From assembly GCF_001305595.1 (NCBI RefSeq), contig NZ_CP012401.1, positions 1,499,001-1,563,000 on the forward strand: a DNA stretch of 64,000 bases. The letters are read 5' to 3'. Source of the stretch: Azospirillum thiophilum. GTDB lineage: Bacteria; Pseudomonadota; Alphaproteobacteria; Azospirillales; Azospirillaceae. Positions 17,200-26,633 of this stretch are shown in pieces (the first letter of the stretch is position 1; every line of letters starts with the position of its first letter). The notes beneath the pieces were generated by a model. That model had not been told where the DNA came from. It did not search any database and saw nothing but the letters and a program-made list of their open reading frames with translations. The translations under genes and the position numbers were made by a program.

Positions 17200-17608
17200 G
17201 GTGGATGCTCCTAAATAGACAATTGGTCGCACCTTGGCACAGAGAAAGGACTCGCACAATAAAAAACTCTCATAAAAACCAAACTGTAGTTGATAGTCAC
17301 TATCAATTGGCGGAATGCGGTCTGCCAAAAATACAGGCTGCGTGCGGCCCTTGTGTTGCGAATCAAAGTCAATTGCGGTGGAGTAGGGTTTTCCCGAACT
17401 TCGCAGGGTGAAGTTGTGTGGCTCGACTTGCCGCGCGGCGGCGATGCTTGGGCGCGGGCACCTGTCCGACCGCATGTCTGCTCGCGGCAACGGCTTCCGG
17501 GGCCGCATTGAGGCAGGGGCCGTTCCGTGCTAACAGACCGCGGGATTTCTCCGCCCTCACCACCCAGTGGGCCTCGCCCTTCTTTCCAACGACTGCCGGA
17601 TTGCGGCC
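17200..17608. other. Divergent intergenic region between the bacterioferritin operon and tyrS
   Basis: About 410 bases without a gene. The part next to bfr (17210-17370) is clearly AT-richer than its surroundings and carries the Fur-like palindrome. The tyrS half is GC-rich with no recognised structure. Confidence 0.55.
17290..17306. promoter_or_regulatory. Fur-like 7-1-7 palindrome upstream of the bacterioferritin genes
   Basis: A perfect 17-base inverted repeat around a central C: TTGATAGT-C-ACTATCAA. Its core, TGATAGT-C-ACTATCA, matches the classical Fur 7-1-7 box TGATAAT-N-ATTATCA at 12 of 14 arm positions. It lies about 92 bases before the bfr start in an AT-rich stretch. Iron control of bfr fits, but whether Fur binds here is inference. 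Confidence 0.55.
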
Positions 17609-18871
17609 ATGACGACGACCTCCGCCCCCGCCTCGGAGTTCCTGCGCACCCTCCAGGAGCGCGGATTCATCCACCAGTGCACCGATCTCGCCACGCTGGA
17701 CGAGCGTGCGCAGAAGGGGCCGATCGTCGCCTATATCGGCTTCGACTGCACCGCCGACAGCCTGCATGTCGGCAGCCTGCTGCCGATCATGATGCTGCGC
17801 TGGCTGCAGAAGACCGGCCACAAACCCATCGTGCTGATGGGCGGCGGCACCACCAAGATCGGCGACCCGTCGGGCAAGGACGAGGCGCGCCAGCTGCTGA
17901 CCGACGAGGTCATCGCCGGCAACATGGCGGGCATCAAGCGCATCTTCGGCCGCTACCTGACCTTCGGGGACGGACCGACCGACGCGGTGATGGCGAACAA
18001 CGCCGACTGGCTGGACGAGCTGAAATACATCCCGCTGCTGCGCGACATCGGCCGCCATTTCACCATCAACCGCATGATGAGCTTCGAGTCGGTCAAGCTG
18101 CGGCTGGACCGCGAACAGCCGCTGACCTTCCTGGAATTCAACTACATGATCCTCCAGGCCTACGACTTCGTGGAGCTGAAGCGCCGCCACGGCTGCTCGC
18201 TGCAGATGGGCGGGTCGGACCAGTGGGGCAACATCGTCAACGGCGTCGAGCTGGGTCGCCGCACCGACGGTGCCGAGCTGTTCGGCCTGACCACGCCGCT
18301 GCTGACCACCTCGTCCGGCGCCAAGATGGGCAAGACGGCGGCCGGCGCGGTGTGGCTGACCGCCGACAAGCTGAGCAGCTACGATTTCTGGCAATACTGG
18401 CGCAACACCGAGGACGCCGATGTCGGCCGCTTCCTGCGCCTCTACACCGAACTGCCGCTGGACGAGATCGCCCGGCTGGAAAGCCTCGAGGGCGCCGGGA
18501 TCAACGAGGCCAAGAAGATCCTCGCCAACGAGGTGACCAAGCTCGCCCATGGCGAGGAGGCCGCGCTGGAGGCCGCCGAGACCGCGCGCCGCGCCTTCGA
18601 GGAAGGCGCCGCCGCCGAAGGGCTGCCGAGCATCGAGGTCGCCCGCGCCGACCTGGAGGCCGGAGTGCCGGTGGTCGACCTGCTGGTGTCCGCCGGCCTC
18701 GCCGCGTCCAAGGGCGAGGCGCGACGCCTGATCAAGGGCGGCGGCGCCAAGCTGAACGACGGCCCAATCGCAGACGAGGCGGCGAAGGCGACCACGGCCG
18801 ACCTGAATGCCGACGGCGTGGTGAAGCTCAGCGCCGGCAAGAAGCGCCATGCGCTGGTGAAGGTGGGGTGA
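17609..18871 (+). CDS. tyrS: Tyrosyl-tRNA synthetase
   Basis: Charges tRNA-Tyr with tyrosine. The class I signature appears as HVGS (residues 53-56) and the flexible loop as KMGKT (239-243). The tyrosine pocket segments [10 protein letters not shown] and YMILQAYDF are present, with [11 protein letters not shown] at 199-209. An S4 RNA-binding domain occupies about residues 345-420, ending [16 protein letters not shown]. The product is 420 residues, the standard length. The ATG at 17609 was chosen over one at 17567 because it gives the usual N-terminus. The gene converges on the AsmA-like gene across a GC-rich repeat. Confidence 0.97.
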   Translation: MTTTSAPASEFLRTLQERGFIHQCTDLATLDERAQKGPIVAYIGFDCTADSLHVGSLLPIMMLRWLQKTGHKPIVLMGGGTTKIGDPSGKDEARQLLTDEVIAGNMAGIKRIFGRYLTFGDGPTDAVMANNADWLDELKYIPLLRDIGRHFTINRMMSFESVKLRLDREQPLTFLEFNYMILQAYDFVELKRRHGCSLQMGGSDQWGNIVNGVELGRRTDGAELFGLTTPLLTTSSGAKMGKTAAGAVWLTADKLSSYDFWQYWRNTEDADVGRFLRLYTELPLDEIARLESLEGAGINEAKKILANEVTKLAHGEEAALEAAETARRAFEEGAAAEGLPSIEVARADLEAGVPVVDLLVSAGLAASKGEARRLIKGGGAKLNDGPIADEAAKATTADLNADGVVKLSAGKKRHALVKVG

Positions 18872-18908
18872 GTGCCTGGGGGGTGTCGGTGCTGACTGAC
18901 GTGCCGGT

Positions 18909-19018
18909 GCCCCCTCCCTAACCCTCCCCCTCTATCGGACGGACCTTCAGTCCGCCGAGGGGGAGAGGGGACTGCCACCGCTTTGGGAGGTACGTCACGC
19001 CGACAAGCGTCCCCTCCC
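18909..19018. repeat. GC-rich hairpin element in convergent gap, copy 3 (right end truncated)
   Basis: The left 70 bases match copy 2 almost exactly, including the C-rich end, the CGGACGGACC stem and GGGGGAGAGGGGACTGCC. The sequence then continues through CCGACAAGCGT and stops at CCCTCCC next to the AsmA-like stop codon. The right-hand hairpin is missing. It lies between the convergent tyrS and AsmA-like genes. Confidence 0.7.
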
Positions 19019-22000
19019 TCACCGCGTGTGCGCCTCCGGCGGCGGCCGCGTGTCGGGCGTCGGCGTGCCGTCGCCGCCCAGGAAGAACAGGTTGCGCAGG
19101 AAGCCGGGGGCCAGCACCGCCAGCGGGTTGACCGAGACGTCGGGGTCGGACAGCGGCCCCTGGACATGCCAGGTGGCGGAAAAGATGCCCTGGCCCTCGC
19201 CGCCGCTGAGAACGTCGCCCAGCAGCGGAATCTGGCCGATCAGCCGGTTCAGGCCATAGACCGGGACGATGGTGCCCCGGAGGTTGGCGGTCTCCGTCTC
19301 CAGATCGACCTGTCCCTCCAGCGTCAGGCCCAGCGCCGAACCGGAGGTGCGCAGGTCCTTCAGGGTCAGCAGCCGGCCCTCCTTGTGGAAGTCCGCCGAC
19401 ATGCGGCCGAAATTCACCCCCTTGCCGCCGCCCAGCAGTTCGGCGAAGCCGGACGGCGAAATGGCGTTGAGGATGCGGGCCAGCACCGGCACGTCGACCA
19501 GCGTGTAGTCGCGGATTTCCGCCTTGCCGGCGATGGCGGCATCGGCCCGTGGCTCCACCGACCGGCCGGTCAGGGTCAGCTGCCCGCCGCGCATGCGGTC
19601 GTTCAGGTCCATCGCCTGCAGGGCGGATCCCAGATCGTCGGCAGAGATGGCGAGGTCGTAGAAGCCCCGCGGCCCCGGCCGCCATTTCAGCGAGACGCCG
19701 CCGCCCTCGCTGCGGCCGGCGAGATCCAGCAGGGTCCAGGCGGTGGCGTCTCGCCGCAGGGATCCCGAAACCTGCCGCAGCCGGCGCCCGTCGCCGAACA
19801 CCACCGAATCGAACTTGATGGCGACGTCCAGCGGGGTCTTGCGGTCGTCGCCCGCCGTCGAGCCCTTCGGCGCGGGCGCAGTCGCCCCTTCGCCTGCTGG
19901 GGTCTTGCCGGTCAGGCCGCGGGCGTCGAGGCTGGCGCCGGTGATGGTGCCGGCATAGCCGCCGGCCGGACCGCCGGGCCTGGCCGGCGGCAGCACGGTC
20001 AGGTCGGCGCGCAGGTCGGTCAGTCCGAGCTTGAAGCTGGGAGTCTGCAGCCGGGCGACCCGCTTGCCTCCGTCGGCCAGTTCCAGGTTGGTGACGCTCT
20101 TCAGCCCGCCGGCATCGACGGTCAGGTTGCTGATGCGGGTCGGGCGGTCCTTGTCGAATTCCAGGGTCAGCCTGCCGGTGCCGGGCTTGCCGGGCGGCTT
20201 GGCCCAGGCCAGCTCCTCGATCGACAGCCGGGTCTTTTCCAGGTTCAGGGCGGCGGTCAGCGCCAGCTTGTGCTTACGGTCCACCGTGAACAGGATGTCG
20301 GCGCCGAAGGGACCCTGAACCCGGTCCTCCAGGTCGATGCCGTGGGCGCGCAGGTCGTCGGCGGTGGCGTCGCCCTTCACCGCGATCCGGGTGCGCGGGC
20401 CCTTGGCCGCGCTGTCGAAGGATTCGGTCCAGTCGACGGAGACGGGGATGCCGTCCAGCTTGGTCGCGCCCTTGATCTGCATCGCCTTGAGGTCGAGGGC
20501 CAGCGACAGTTCGCCGTCGGTGGCGGTCATCCCGGCCGCGACCTTCTCCACCCCGACCTTGTGCAGCTTGCCGGTCACGTCGAGGTTCAGCTGTTCGACC
20601 TTCAGGTCGGCCAGCAGCGGGAAGGCGAAATGCAGCTCGGCCTCGGCAGTGCCCTGGGTGCGCTTCGGATCCATCTCCAGCTTGGTCGGATATCCCAGCG
20701 GCGGCATGTCGATCAGGGTCAGGATGGAGCGTACCGGCCCCTGGACCGGCAGGCGGATGTCCATCGTCTCCTTGCCGGTTTCCAGCCCGCCGATCACCAC
20801 CTTGCCTTCGCCGATCTCGATGTCGCCCGACTTCGGGTCGGCGATGCGGCCGCCCCTGGTCTGGATGGTGAAGGTCTTGCCGTCGGTCGTCGCCTCCATC
20901 CCGGCCCCGGTCACCGGCGTCAGGTCGTGGAAATAGCGGACGTTGATGTCCTCGCCGGTCATGGTGGCGAGGAAGCGGGTCAATTCCGGCTCCGCCGCCC
21001 CGCCCGACGCTTGGGACTCCAGGAGGGAAAGCGGCAGCGACAGGGATGCCTCGGCCCGCGCCTGCGTCACCGTGCCGTGGGACAGGTTCTTCGTCACCCA
21101 GTCCCGTGCGTTGGGGCTGGCGATTTTCGGCCAGTAGCGATGCAACTCGTCCAGCGCCATACCGGCGGCGGCGGCCCGCGCCTCCACCGCCAAGCGGTCG
21201 CCCTGGCGCCGGGCGGTGGCGCTTGCCTCCAGGCGCGGCTGCGGCCCGCCGGCCTCGCCCAGCACCGCGCTCAGGCCGTCGAGGTCGATGCGCTCGCGGT
21301 CGCCCTGCAGGCGCAGGCGGAGCGACTGGACGTGCACCGGACCGGCGAACAGCGTCGGGCTGTGCAGACGGCCATGGCCGGCGCTGAGGTCGGCCTTGCC
21401 GGCGGTGGGGTGCAGCGAGGGGTCGAAGGCGACCTCCACCATGCCCGACAGCGGCAGCTCCGCCGCCCACAGCGGCGCCAGCAGCGGGGCGAGGCCGGCG
21501 ACGGCGGCCGGGGTGAAGCCATTCAGCCGCGCGGTCGCCTGACCGCTCTTGTCCGGCGCCTGCCGTCCCGACAGCTCCAGCCCGGCGGAGCGGCCGCCGG
21601 CGGTCAGCGACAGGACGGCCCGGGCACTGCGGCCCTGGCCGTCCTCCGTCAGCTCTCCCTGGGCGGTCAGCGACAGGGGCGGGCCGCCATCGATGGCGTC
21701 GGCCGCCAGCGACAGCCCGTCGATCCGCAGCCGCCGGCCGGGCACGTCCAGGCTGCCGCGCAGGTCCAGGCTGCGCACCGCGACCGGCTCAGGCCGCAGG
21801 GCGGGCAACTCGACGGCACCTGCGCCGCCGCGCAGGGTCAGATCGACCCGGGTCGGCTCGAACCGTTGGTCCAGCCGCGCCGTGACCGTGCCCGACAGCG
21901 GCAGCTTCGCCGCCGCCAACGGCGCCAGCGCGGGGCCGATCTCGGCCAGCGACGCCGGCTCCAGCCCGTCGACGGACAGGGTCAGGTCGGTGGTGGCGTC

Positions 22001-22756
22001 GGCGATGTTGTAATGGCCGGTGGCGGCGACAGTCACCGCGCGCCGCGCCTGCTCCGGACCGCTGCCTCCGAGGTCCAGCGTCACCCGCGCCCGGCCCTGC
22101 GCACCCTCGCCATCGCGGGTCAGCACGATGTCGGCGCGGGTGGCGTGCCAGGACAGGTCGAGCATGCGGTTCTCGACCCGCAGGTCGGCGCCCGTCACCG
22201 ACAGGCGGCGCAGCAGCCCCATCGGCCGGTCGATGTCGGGCGGGCGGCGCAGGCTGTCCAGCGCCTCGTCGAGCAGGTCGGGCCCGTCGTTCTCGGGCTT
22301 CCGTGCCGATTCGGCGTCGGCCCGCACGTCGAAGGCGAGGCTGCCGTCGGCCCGGCGCAGCACGCTCAGGCGCGGGCGGACCAGATCGATGCGCGTCGGC
22401 GCCAGCGTGCCGCGCAGCAGCGCCGGGATGGAAAAGCCGATGCCCATCTCCGGCACCGCGGCCAGTTCCGCCCCGTCGGCGTTCAGCGCCCGCACCCGGC
22501 GGGCACGCAGGTCGAGGCGCCGGCCGCCGCCGTCCTGGAGGCTGTCGTCGGTTTCCAGCGACAGCACCAGCTCGCCGACCTCGCTGCGGAAGCGGCCGTC
22601 GCGGTCGCTCAGCGCCCGTTCGACATAGGGGATCAGCGGGTCGAGCGCGATCGGACCCTGCGACAGCCGCCAGGTGAACAGCCCGGCCGCCGCCAGCGCC
22701 ACCGCCGCCACGCTGCTCAGCGTCAGGACGAGGATCCTCGCGGTGCGCCGGATCAT
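19019..22756 (-). CDS. Large AsmA/YhdP-like membrane-anchored protein (DUF3971 type)
   Basis: A 1245-residue protein with one N-terminal membrane anchor (about residues 8-30), followed by a very long periplasmic region rich in beta-strand repeats. The layout, with RPRLSVLRRADGSLAFDV near residue 115 and the late SGFAELLGGGKGVNFG and LRTSGSALGLTLEGQ segments, is that of the YhdP/AsmA-like family. In E. coli, family members such as YhdP and TamB form bridges that move phospholipids from inner to outer membrane. That role is family knowledge; for this protein it is inferred. The gene is transcribed away from glnE and converges on tyrS across a repeat. Confidence 0.82.
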   Translation of the reverse strand: MIRRTARILVLTLSSVAAVALAAAGLFTWRLSQGPIALDPLIPYVERALSDRDGRFRSEVGELVLSLETDDSLQDGGGRRLDLRARRVRALNADGAELAAVPEMGIGFSIPALLRGTLAPTRIDLVRPRLSVLRRADGSLAFDVRADAESARKPENDGPDLLDEALDSLRRPPDIDRPMGLLRRLSVTGADLRVENRMLDLSWHATRADIVLTRDGEGAQGRARVTLDLGGSGPEQARRAVTVAATGHYNIADATTDLTLSVDGLEPASLAEIGPALAPLAAAKLPLSGTVTARLDQRFEPTRVDLTLRGGAGAVELPALRPEPVAVRSLDLRGSLDVPGRRLRIDGLSLAADAIDGGPPLSLTAQGELTEDGQGRSARAVLSLTAGGRSAGLELSGRQAPDKSGQATARLNGFTPAAVAGLAPLLAPLWAAELPLSGMVEVAFDPSLHPTAGKADLSAGHGRLHSPTLFAGPVHVQSLRLRLQGDRERIDLDGLSAVLGEAGGPQPRLEASATARRQGDRLAVEARAAAAGMALDELHRYWPKIASPNARDWVTKNLSHGTVTQARAEASLSLPLSLLESQASGGAAEPELTRFLATMTGEDINVRYFHDLTPVTGAGMEATTDGKTFTIQTRGGRIADPKSGDIEIGEGKVVIGGLETGKETMDIRLPVQGPVRSILTLIDMPPLGYPTKLEMDPKRTQGTAEAELHFAFPLLADLKVEQLNLDVTGKLHKVGVEKVAAGMTATDGELSLALDLKAMQIKGATKLDGIPVSVDWTESFDSAAKGPRTRIAVKGDATADDLRAHGIDLEDRVQGPFGADILFTVDRKHKLALTAALNLEKTRLSIEELAWAKPPGKPGTGRLTLEFDKDRPTRISNLTVDAGGLKSVTNLELADGGKRVARLQTPSFKLGLTDLRADLTVLPPARPGGPAGGYAGTITGASLDARGLTGKTPAGEGATAPAPKGSTAGDDRKTPLDVAIKFDSVVFGDGRRLRQVSGSLRRDATAWTLLDLAGRSEGGGVSLKWRPGPRGFYDLAISADDLGSALQAMDLNDRMRGGQLTLTGRSVEPRADAAIAGKAEIRDYTLVDVPVLARILNAISPSGFAELLGGGKGVNFGRMSADFHKEGRLLTLKDLRTSGSALGLTLEGQVDLETETANLRGTIVPVYGLNRLIGQIPLLGDVLSGGEGQGIFSATWHVQGPLSDPDVSVNPLAVLAPGFLRNLFFLGGDGTPTPDTRPPPEAHTR

Positions 22757-22903
22757 GGGGCACCGACCTTGGAAGCGCCGCCCGGTGCCCTCTTCCGGAG
22801 GGAAGGGAGGGAGTGCGCGGGGACGCGGGAATCGGCCCGATTGACCTTCTCTCCCGACGCGTGCAGCTTTCTGCACATGTTTTGAGCAGGAAAGAATGCC
22901 GTC

Positions 22904-25900
22904 ATGTCCAGTCCCAAGCCCTTCTCAGCACCCTTGCCGAAGCCCTTCGATGCTGCGCAGGCGGCGCTGGGCCTGGAGCGCTGGCGCCAGCAGGCCGCCG
23001 CGGCGGAGCCGGAGACGCGGGCCTGGGCGGAGGCCTTCGCGGAGTCCGGGCCCGGCCGTGCGCTGGTCGAGGCGGTGTGCGGCAACAGCCCGTATCTCGG
23101 CCACGGGCTGACGCGGGAGCTGCCCTTCGTCCGCAACACGATGGAGGACGGGTTCGACGCGACCTTCGCCGCGCTGATCGCGGCGCTCCATGCCGAGCAT
23201 GACGGGGAGCGGTCGATGGACCGGCTGATGGCCGGCCTGCGGGTGGCCAAGCGGCGGGCGGCGCTGCTGATCGCGCTGGCCGACATCGCCGGGGTCTGGC
23301 CGCTGTTCCGCGTCACCGGCGCCCTGTCGGAGCTGGCGGAGACGGGGGTCCGGCTGGCCGCGAATTTCCTGCTGCGCCGCGCCGGGGAGGCGGGCACGCT
23401 GACGCTGCCTGATCCGCAGCGACCGTGGGTCGGTTCGGGCCTGATCGTGTTGGGCATGGGTAAGCTTGGCGGGCGCGAACTCAACTATTCCAGCGACATC
23501 GACCTGATCGTCCTGTACGACGACGCCGTTGTGCAGACGCCCCAGCCGGACAACCTCGCACGGACCTTCATCAGGCTCGCACGCGATCTTGTCCGCATTA
23601 TGGATGAACGCACCAAGGACGGCTACGTCTTCCGCACCGACCTTCGTCTTAGGCCGGATCCGGGGGCCACGCCGCTGGCGGTTTCCGTGTCGGCGGCCGA
23701 AATTTATTACGGCAGCGTCGGCCAGAACTGGGAACGCGCGGCGATGATCAAGGCTCGCCCGATCGCCGGCGACGAGGTGGCGGGCGCCTCCTTCCTGCGC
23801 TTCCTTGAGCCCTTCGTCTGGCGCCGCAACCTGGATTTCGCCGCCATCCAGGACATCCATTCGATCAAGCGCCAGATCAACGCCCATAAGGGCCACCGCG
23901 AGGTGACGGTCAACGGCCACGACATCAAGGTCGGCCGCGGCGGCATCCGCGAGATCGAGTTCTTCGCCCAGACCCAGCAGCTGATCTTCGGCGGGCGCGA
24001 CCCGCGCGTGCGCATCGCCCCGACGCTGATGGCGAACGAGGCGCTGCGCGACGTCGGCCGTGTGCCGCCGCAGACGGTCGAGGATCTGGCGGCGGCCTAT
24101 CATTTCCTGCGCCGGGTCGAGCATCGCATCCAGATGATCGACGACCAGCAGACCCACCGCATTCCAGCCGACGATGCCGGGGTGGCGCATCTGGCGACCT
24201 TCCTCGGCTATGGCGATCCCGCTGACTTCCGGGCGGAGCTGCTGGCGACGCTGGGGCAGGTGGAGGACCGCTATGCCGAGCTGTTCGAGGAGGCGCCGTC
24301 GCTCTCCGGCCCCGGCAACCTCGTCTTCACCGGCACCGATCCCGATCCGGGCACGGTGGAGACGCTGGCCGGCATGGGCTTCGCCGACCCGGCGCGCGTC
24401 ATCAGCGTGGTGTCGGCCTGGCACCGCGGCCGCTACCGCGCCACCCGGTCGGGCCGTGCGCGCGAGCTGCTGACCGAGCTGACCCCGGCGCTGCTGAGCG
24501 CACTGGCCAAGACCCCGGCGCCCGATGGCGCGCTGATGAACTTCGACGATTTCCTGGGAAAGCTGCCGGCGGGGGTCGGGCTGTTCTCGCTGTTCGTCGC
24601 CAATCCCTGGCTGCTGGAGCTGGTGGCGGAGATCATGGGCATCGCACCGCAGATGGCAGCGACCCTGTCGCGCAACCCGTCGCTGCTGGATGCGGTGCTG
24701 TCGCCCGACTTCTTCGACCCGCTGCCGGGCAAGGAGGAGGGGCTGGCCGCCGACCATGCCCGCGTCATCGCCGCCGCCCGCGACTTCGAGGACGCGCTGA
24801 CCCTGTCACGGCGCTGGACCAACGACCAGCGCTTCCGCGCCGGGGTTCACATCCTGCGCGGCATCACCGACGGCGACCGCTGCGGCGCCTTCCTGGCCGA
24901 CCTCGCCGACCTCGTCGTCCCTGATCTCGCCCGGCGGGTGGAGGAGGAGTTCGCCCAGCGCCACGGCCGGATTCCCGGCGGCGCCTGGGTGGTGGTGGCA
25001 ATGGGCAAGCTGGGCAGCCGGCAACTGACCGTCACCTCGGACATCGACCTGATCGTCATCTATGACATCGCCGGGGCAGGGCAGGGGAGCGGGCAGGGGA
25101 GCGGGGCTCCGCTGCTGTCCGACGGAGCCAAGCCGCTGTCGCCCAACGAGTACTACATCAAGCTGACGCAGCGCCTGACCAATGCCATCACCGCGCCGAT
25201 GGCCGACGGGCGCCTCTACGAGGTGGACATGCGGCTGCGTCCGTCGGGCAATGCCGGGCCGCTCGCCACCTCGCTCGCCGCCTTCGTCAAGTATCAGGCG
25301 AGCGACGCCTGGACCTGGGAGCACATGGCCCTGACCCGCGCCCGGGTGATCGGCGGCGATGCCGGTCTGGCCGGGCGGGTGTCGGAGGCGATCCGGTCGG
25401 TGCTGACGGCGCCGCGCGATCCCGGCCGGCTGCTGTGGGACGTCGCCGACATGCGCCGGCGGATCGACAAGGAGTTCGGCACCGCCAACCCCTGGAACGT
25501 CAAATACGCCCGCGGCGGCCTGATCGACATCGAGTTCATCGCCCAGTACCTGCAACTGCGCCACGGCCACGACCTGCCGGACATCCTGCATGTCGGCACC
25601 GCCAAGGCGCTCGGCTGCGCCGCCCGGACGGGGGCGCTGGCGCCGGAGGTGGCGGAGGATCTCGAAGCGACGCTGCGGCTATGGCGGCGGGTGCAGGGCT
25701 TCCTGCGGCTGACCACGGCCGGGGTGCTGGACCCGACACAGGTGTCGCCCAGCCTGCTGGCCGGACTGCATCGCGCCGCCTTTCCCGACGAAAAGGCAGC
25801 GCAGCCGGTTGACTTCCCGGAGCTTGACCGCAGAATCCGCGCCATTGCCGCCCGCGCCCACGGTCATTTCCAGGCCCTGGTCGAGGAGCCGGCCAGCCAT

Positions 25901-25945
25901 CTGGCGCCCCCCGGCGCCGTCAAAGAGGATCCGAAGCTGCCATGA
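22904..25945 (+). CDS. glnE: Bifunctional glutamine synthetase adenylyltransferase/deadenylylase
   Basis: Adds and removes AMP on glutamine synthetase in response to PII proteins, which sets nitrogen assimilation. The 1013-residue product has two nucleotidyltransferase domains. The N-terminal deadenylylase has MGKLGGRELNYSSDIDLI near residue 185, and the C-terminal adenylylase has MGKLGSRQLTVTSDIDLI near residue 700. The central and C-terminal helical domains with NPWNVKYARGGLIDIEF are also present. A short low-complexity insertion (GQGSGQGSG) follows the second active site. The gene overlaps bcp by four bases (ATGA) and is divergent from the AsmA-like gene. Confidence 0.96.
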   Translation: MSSPKPFSAPLPKPFDAAQAALGLERWRQQAAAAEPETRAWAEAFAESGPGRALVEAVCGNSPYLGHGLTRELPFVRNTMEDGFDATFAALIAALHAEHDGERSMDRLMAGLRVAKRRAALLIALADIAGVWPLFRVTGALSELAETGVRLAANFLLRRAGEAGTLTLPDPQRPWVGSGLIVLGMGKLGGRELNYSSDIDLIVLYDDAVVQTPQPDNLARTFIRLARDLVRIMDERTKDGYVFRTDLRLRPDPGATPLAVSVSAAEIYYGSVGQNWERAAMIKARPIAGDEVAGASFLRFLEPFVWRRNLDFAAIQDIHSIKRQINAHKGHREVTVNGHDIKVGRGGIREIEFFAQTQQLIFGGRDPRVRIAPTLMANEALRDVGRVPPQTVEDLAAAYHFLRRVEHRIQMIDDQQTHRIPADDAGVAHLATFLGYGDPADFRAELLATLGQVEDRYAELFEEAPSLSGPGNLVFTGTDPDPGTVETLAGMGFADPARVISVVSAWHRGRYRATRSGRARELLTELTPALLSALAKTPAPDGALMNFDDFLGKLPAGVGLFSLFVANPWLLELVAEIMGIAPQMAATLSRNPSLLDAVLSPDFFDPLPGKEEGLAADHARVIAAARDFEDALTLSRRWTNDQRFRAGVHILRGITDGDRCGAFLADLADLVVPDLARRVEEEFAQRHGRIPGGAWVVVAMGKLGSRQLTVTSDIDLIVIYDIAGAGQGSGQGSGAPLLSDGAKPLSPNEYYIKLTQRLTNAITAPMADGRLYEVDMRLRPSGNAGPLATSLAAFVKYQASDAWTWEHMALTRARVIGGDAGLAGRVSEAIRSVLTAPRDPGRLLWDVADMRRRIDKEFGTANPWNVKYARGGLIDIEFIAQYLQLRHGHDLPDILHVGTAKALGCAARTGALAPEVAEDLEATLRLWRRVQGFLRLTTAGVLDPTQVSPSLLAGLHRAAFPDEKAAQPVDFPELDRRIRAIAARAHGHFQALVEEPASHLAPPGAVKEDPKLP

Positions 25946-26421
25946 CCGCTGTTGCGACCACCGTCGATGCCGGATCGCCCGCCCCGGATTTCACCATGCC
26001 GACCGATGGCGGCGGCAGCGTCACCCTGTCCGCCCTGCGCGGCAAGCCGGTGGTGCTGTATTTCTACCCGAAGGACGACACCTCGGGCTGCACGTCGGAG
26101 GCCTGCGGCTTCCGCGACCAGTTGCCCGACTTCTCCGCCGTCGACGCGGTGGTGATCGGCGTGTCCAAGGACAGCGCCGCCAGCCACGACAAGTTCAAGG
26201 CCAAGCACGGGCTGACCTTCACCCTTGCCTCGGACACCGACGGCAGCGTCTGCGAGGCCTACGGCACCTGGGTGGAAAAGAGCATGTATGGCCGCAAGTA
26301 CATGGGCATCGACCGCGCCACCTTCCTGATCGACAAGGACGGCGTCGTCCGCAACGTCTGGCGCAAGGTCAAGGTCACCGGCCATGTCGCCGCCGTGCTG
26401 AAGGCGGTGCAGGCGCTCTGA
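25942..26421 (+). CDS. bcp: Thioredoxin-dependent peroxiredoxin (Bcp/PrxQ type)
   Basis: Reduces hydrogen peroxide and organic peroxides. The 159-residue product has the thioredoxin-fold motif YFYPKDDTSGCTSEACGF with peroxidatic Cys50 and resolving Cys55, the five-residue spacing of PrxQ/Bcp enzymes. DRATFLIDKDGVV is seen near residue 125. It is translationally coupled to glnE through an ATGA overlap. The functional link is unclear, though the arrangement looks genuine. A hairpin downstream may end the transcript. Confidence 0.94.
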   Translation: MTAVATTVDAGSPAPDFTMPTDGGGSVTLSALRGKPVVLYFYPKDDTSGCTSEACGFRDQLPDFSAVDAVVIGVSKDSAASHDKFKAKHGLTFTLASDTDGSVCEAYGTWVEKSMYGRKYMGIDRATFLIDKDGVVRNVWRKVKVTGHVAAVLKAVQAL

Positions 26422-26434
26422 CGGTCCCAGGCGG

Positions 26435-26477
26435 GGCGTCCTTTTTCTCCCGGCACGAACCCGTTGGGAAGGACGCC
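26435..26477 (+). terminator. Possible terminator after glnE-bcp
   Basis: Nine-base arms GGCGTCCTT and AAGGACGCC are separated by a loop of about 25 bases, 14 bases after the bcp stop. The loop is long and no T-run follows the second arm, so this is tentative. Confidence 0.35.
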
Positions 26478-26633
26478 TTGCCGGCCCGGCTATTCCTCCG
26501 GCGTGAGGTCGTACGCCCGAAGGGTATTTTTAGAATCACCCCAAACCTGCCTACACTTCGTGCATTCCCGCACCAGAGGCCGCGCAACCCACCGCGTTTC
26601 TGGTCCTTCGGCCGCCTTAGGGATGCACCGCCT

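Noticed and set aside
17290..17306. Palindrome as an FNR or OxyR site
   Set aside because: FNR needs TTGAT-N4-ATCAA and OxyR has wider spaced ATAG/CTAT arms. Spacing here (7-1-7) fits Fur better.
18983..22885. A 1300-residue forward frame opposite the AsmA-like gene
   Set aside because: It is the antisense shadow of the real gene: Gln/Arg/Gly-rich, without motifs. The reverse strand has a membrane anchor and family features.
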